DNA from: Poa pratensis
Lineage: Eukaryota; Streptophyta; Magnoliopsida; Poales; Poaceae
Direction of reading: 5' to 3'
Assembly (NCBI GenBank): GCA_947311845.1
Contig: CAMZMU010000059.1
Span: forward strand, 34,357,777-34,421,776
DNA length: 64,000 bases
The notes beneath the pieces are model-generated. The model searched no databases. It was not told where the DNA came from and saw only the letters and a program-made list of their open reading frames with translations. Position 1 is the first letter of the stretch. Each line of letters opens with the position of its first letter. The position numbers were made by a program, and so were the translations under genes. Below are positions 63,637-64,000 of this stretch, piece by piece.

Positions 63637-64000
63637 GCCAACCGGGTGTTTGCTTATCAAGGCGGCCTATCGGTACATAGAGAAAAAGAAAATACCGGGG
63701 CTAAAATGAAAAAAATCTGATTTAATATTTGAGCCGTTCAATATTTGATCAACGTCCTATATCGATCCAATTCTTTATAACTCAAGCCAAATCAAATCCT
63801 GAAATGGTACACAGATTTGCCCATTTTTTTCTTCTATATTTACAGCATGATTGCCACCGAGAAAAACGTTTGGGAAGTAAAAACGTGAAATTGCGTCTGT
63901 CTGTCGCTCGTATCGTGCGAGTCACGACCCCGATCCCCAGCCGAGGTCCTCTTGCGAGGGTTTCACCCCGCCGCCGCCTTGGCCTCCGGAAATCAACCCG
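63637..64000. other. AT-rich spacer, then a GC-rich edge
   Basis: 63690-63880 is AT-rich. From about 63890 to the window end the sequence becomes GC-rich and leader-like (CACCCCGCCGCCGCC), possibly the 5' end of a plus-strand gene continuing outside. No start codon is seen. Confidence 0.35.

Overview
The window is nuclear DNA of a grass, most likely Triticeae (wheat, barley or Aegilops type). The evidence is a 1.67 kb BARE/Angela-like Copia LTR, many Stowaway MITEs with CTCCCTCCG ends, CACTA ends with TTGGTCAT subterminal repeats, plant-type spliced genes with GT-AG introns, and deeply nested transposable elements. Only two host genes look intact: RPS15A (ribosomal protein uS8, 41185-41785) and a RabE1/Rab8-type GTPase (44085-47543). 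Four other gene loci are recognisable but broken: two tandem F-box/DUF295 paralogs, a C2H2 (QALGGH) zinc-finger gene and a coatomer zeta gene. A family-1 UDP-glycosyltransferase is also broken.

Layout. 1-2548 is the end of a CACTA element inside a Copia element, followed by that element's 3' LTR. 2549-20830 is a tandem duplication whose unit is a Copia remnant plus an F-box/DUF295 gene on the minus strand. Each copy was a complete open frame before transposons split it. Copy 1 carries a LINE and a 2.1 kb solo LTR. Copy 2 carries a Helitron (itself holding a solo LTR), two Stowaway elements, a PIF/Harbinger element (itself holding a solo LTR), a hAT element and a Mutator-type MITE. Each copy serves as an empty-site control for the other, so most insertions can be mapped to the base.

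21235-28590 holds MITEs, a LINE RNase H remnant, the frameshifted zinc-finger gene and the coatomer zeta pseudogene (introns kept, two 1-nt losses). Two nearly identical 2.97 kb DNA transposons lie in opposite orientation at 28662-31632 and 48635-51606. Between them are a truncated LINE, an unclassified element with 20-bp terminal repeats holding a foldback Mutator MITE, a Helitron inside a LINE, then RPS15A and RabE1. RabE1 has a 1.27 kb Mutator-like element in intron 1.

51607-64000 holds a LINE, hAT and CACTA relics, a 300-bp tandem duplication, and the UDP-glycosyltransferase. A LINE has landed in the last codons of that gene, so its frame now runs into LINE sequence. There are no operons or shared pathways here. 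The main story is how transposons repeatedly broke duplicated genes, twice at homologous positions in both paralogs. All boundaries come from reading the sequence by eye; no alignment or database search was run.
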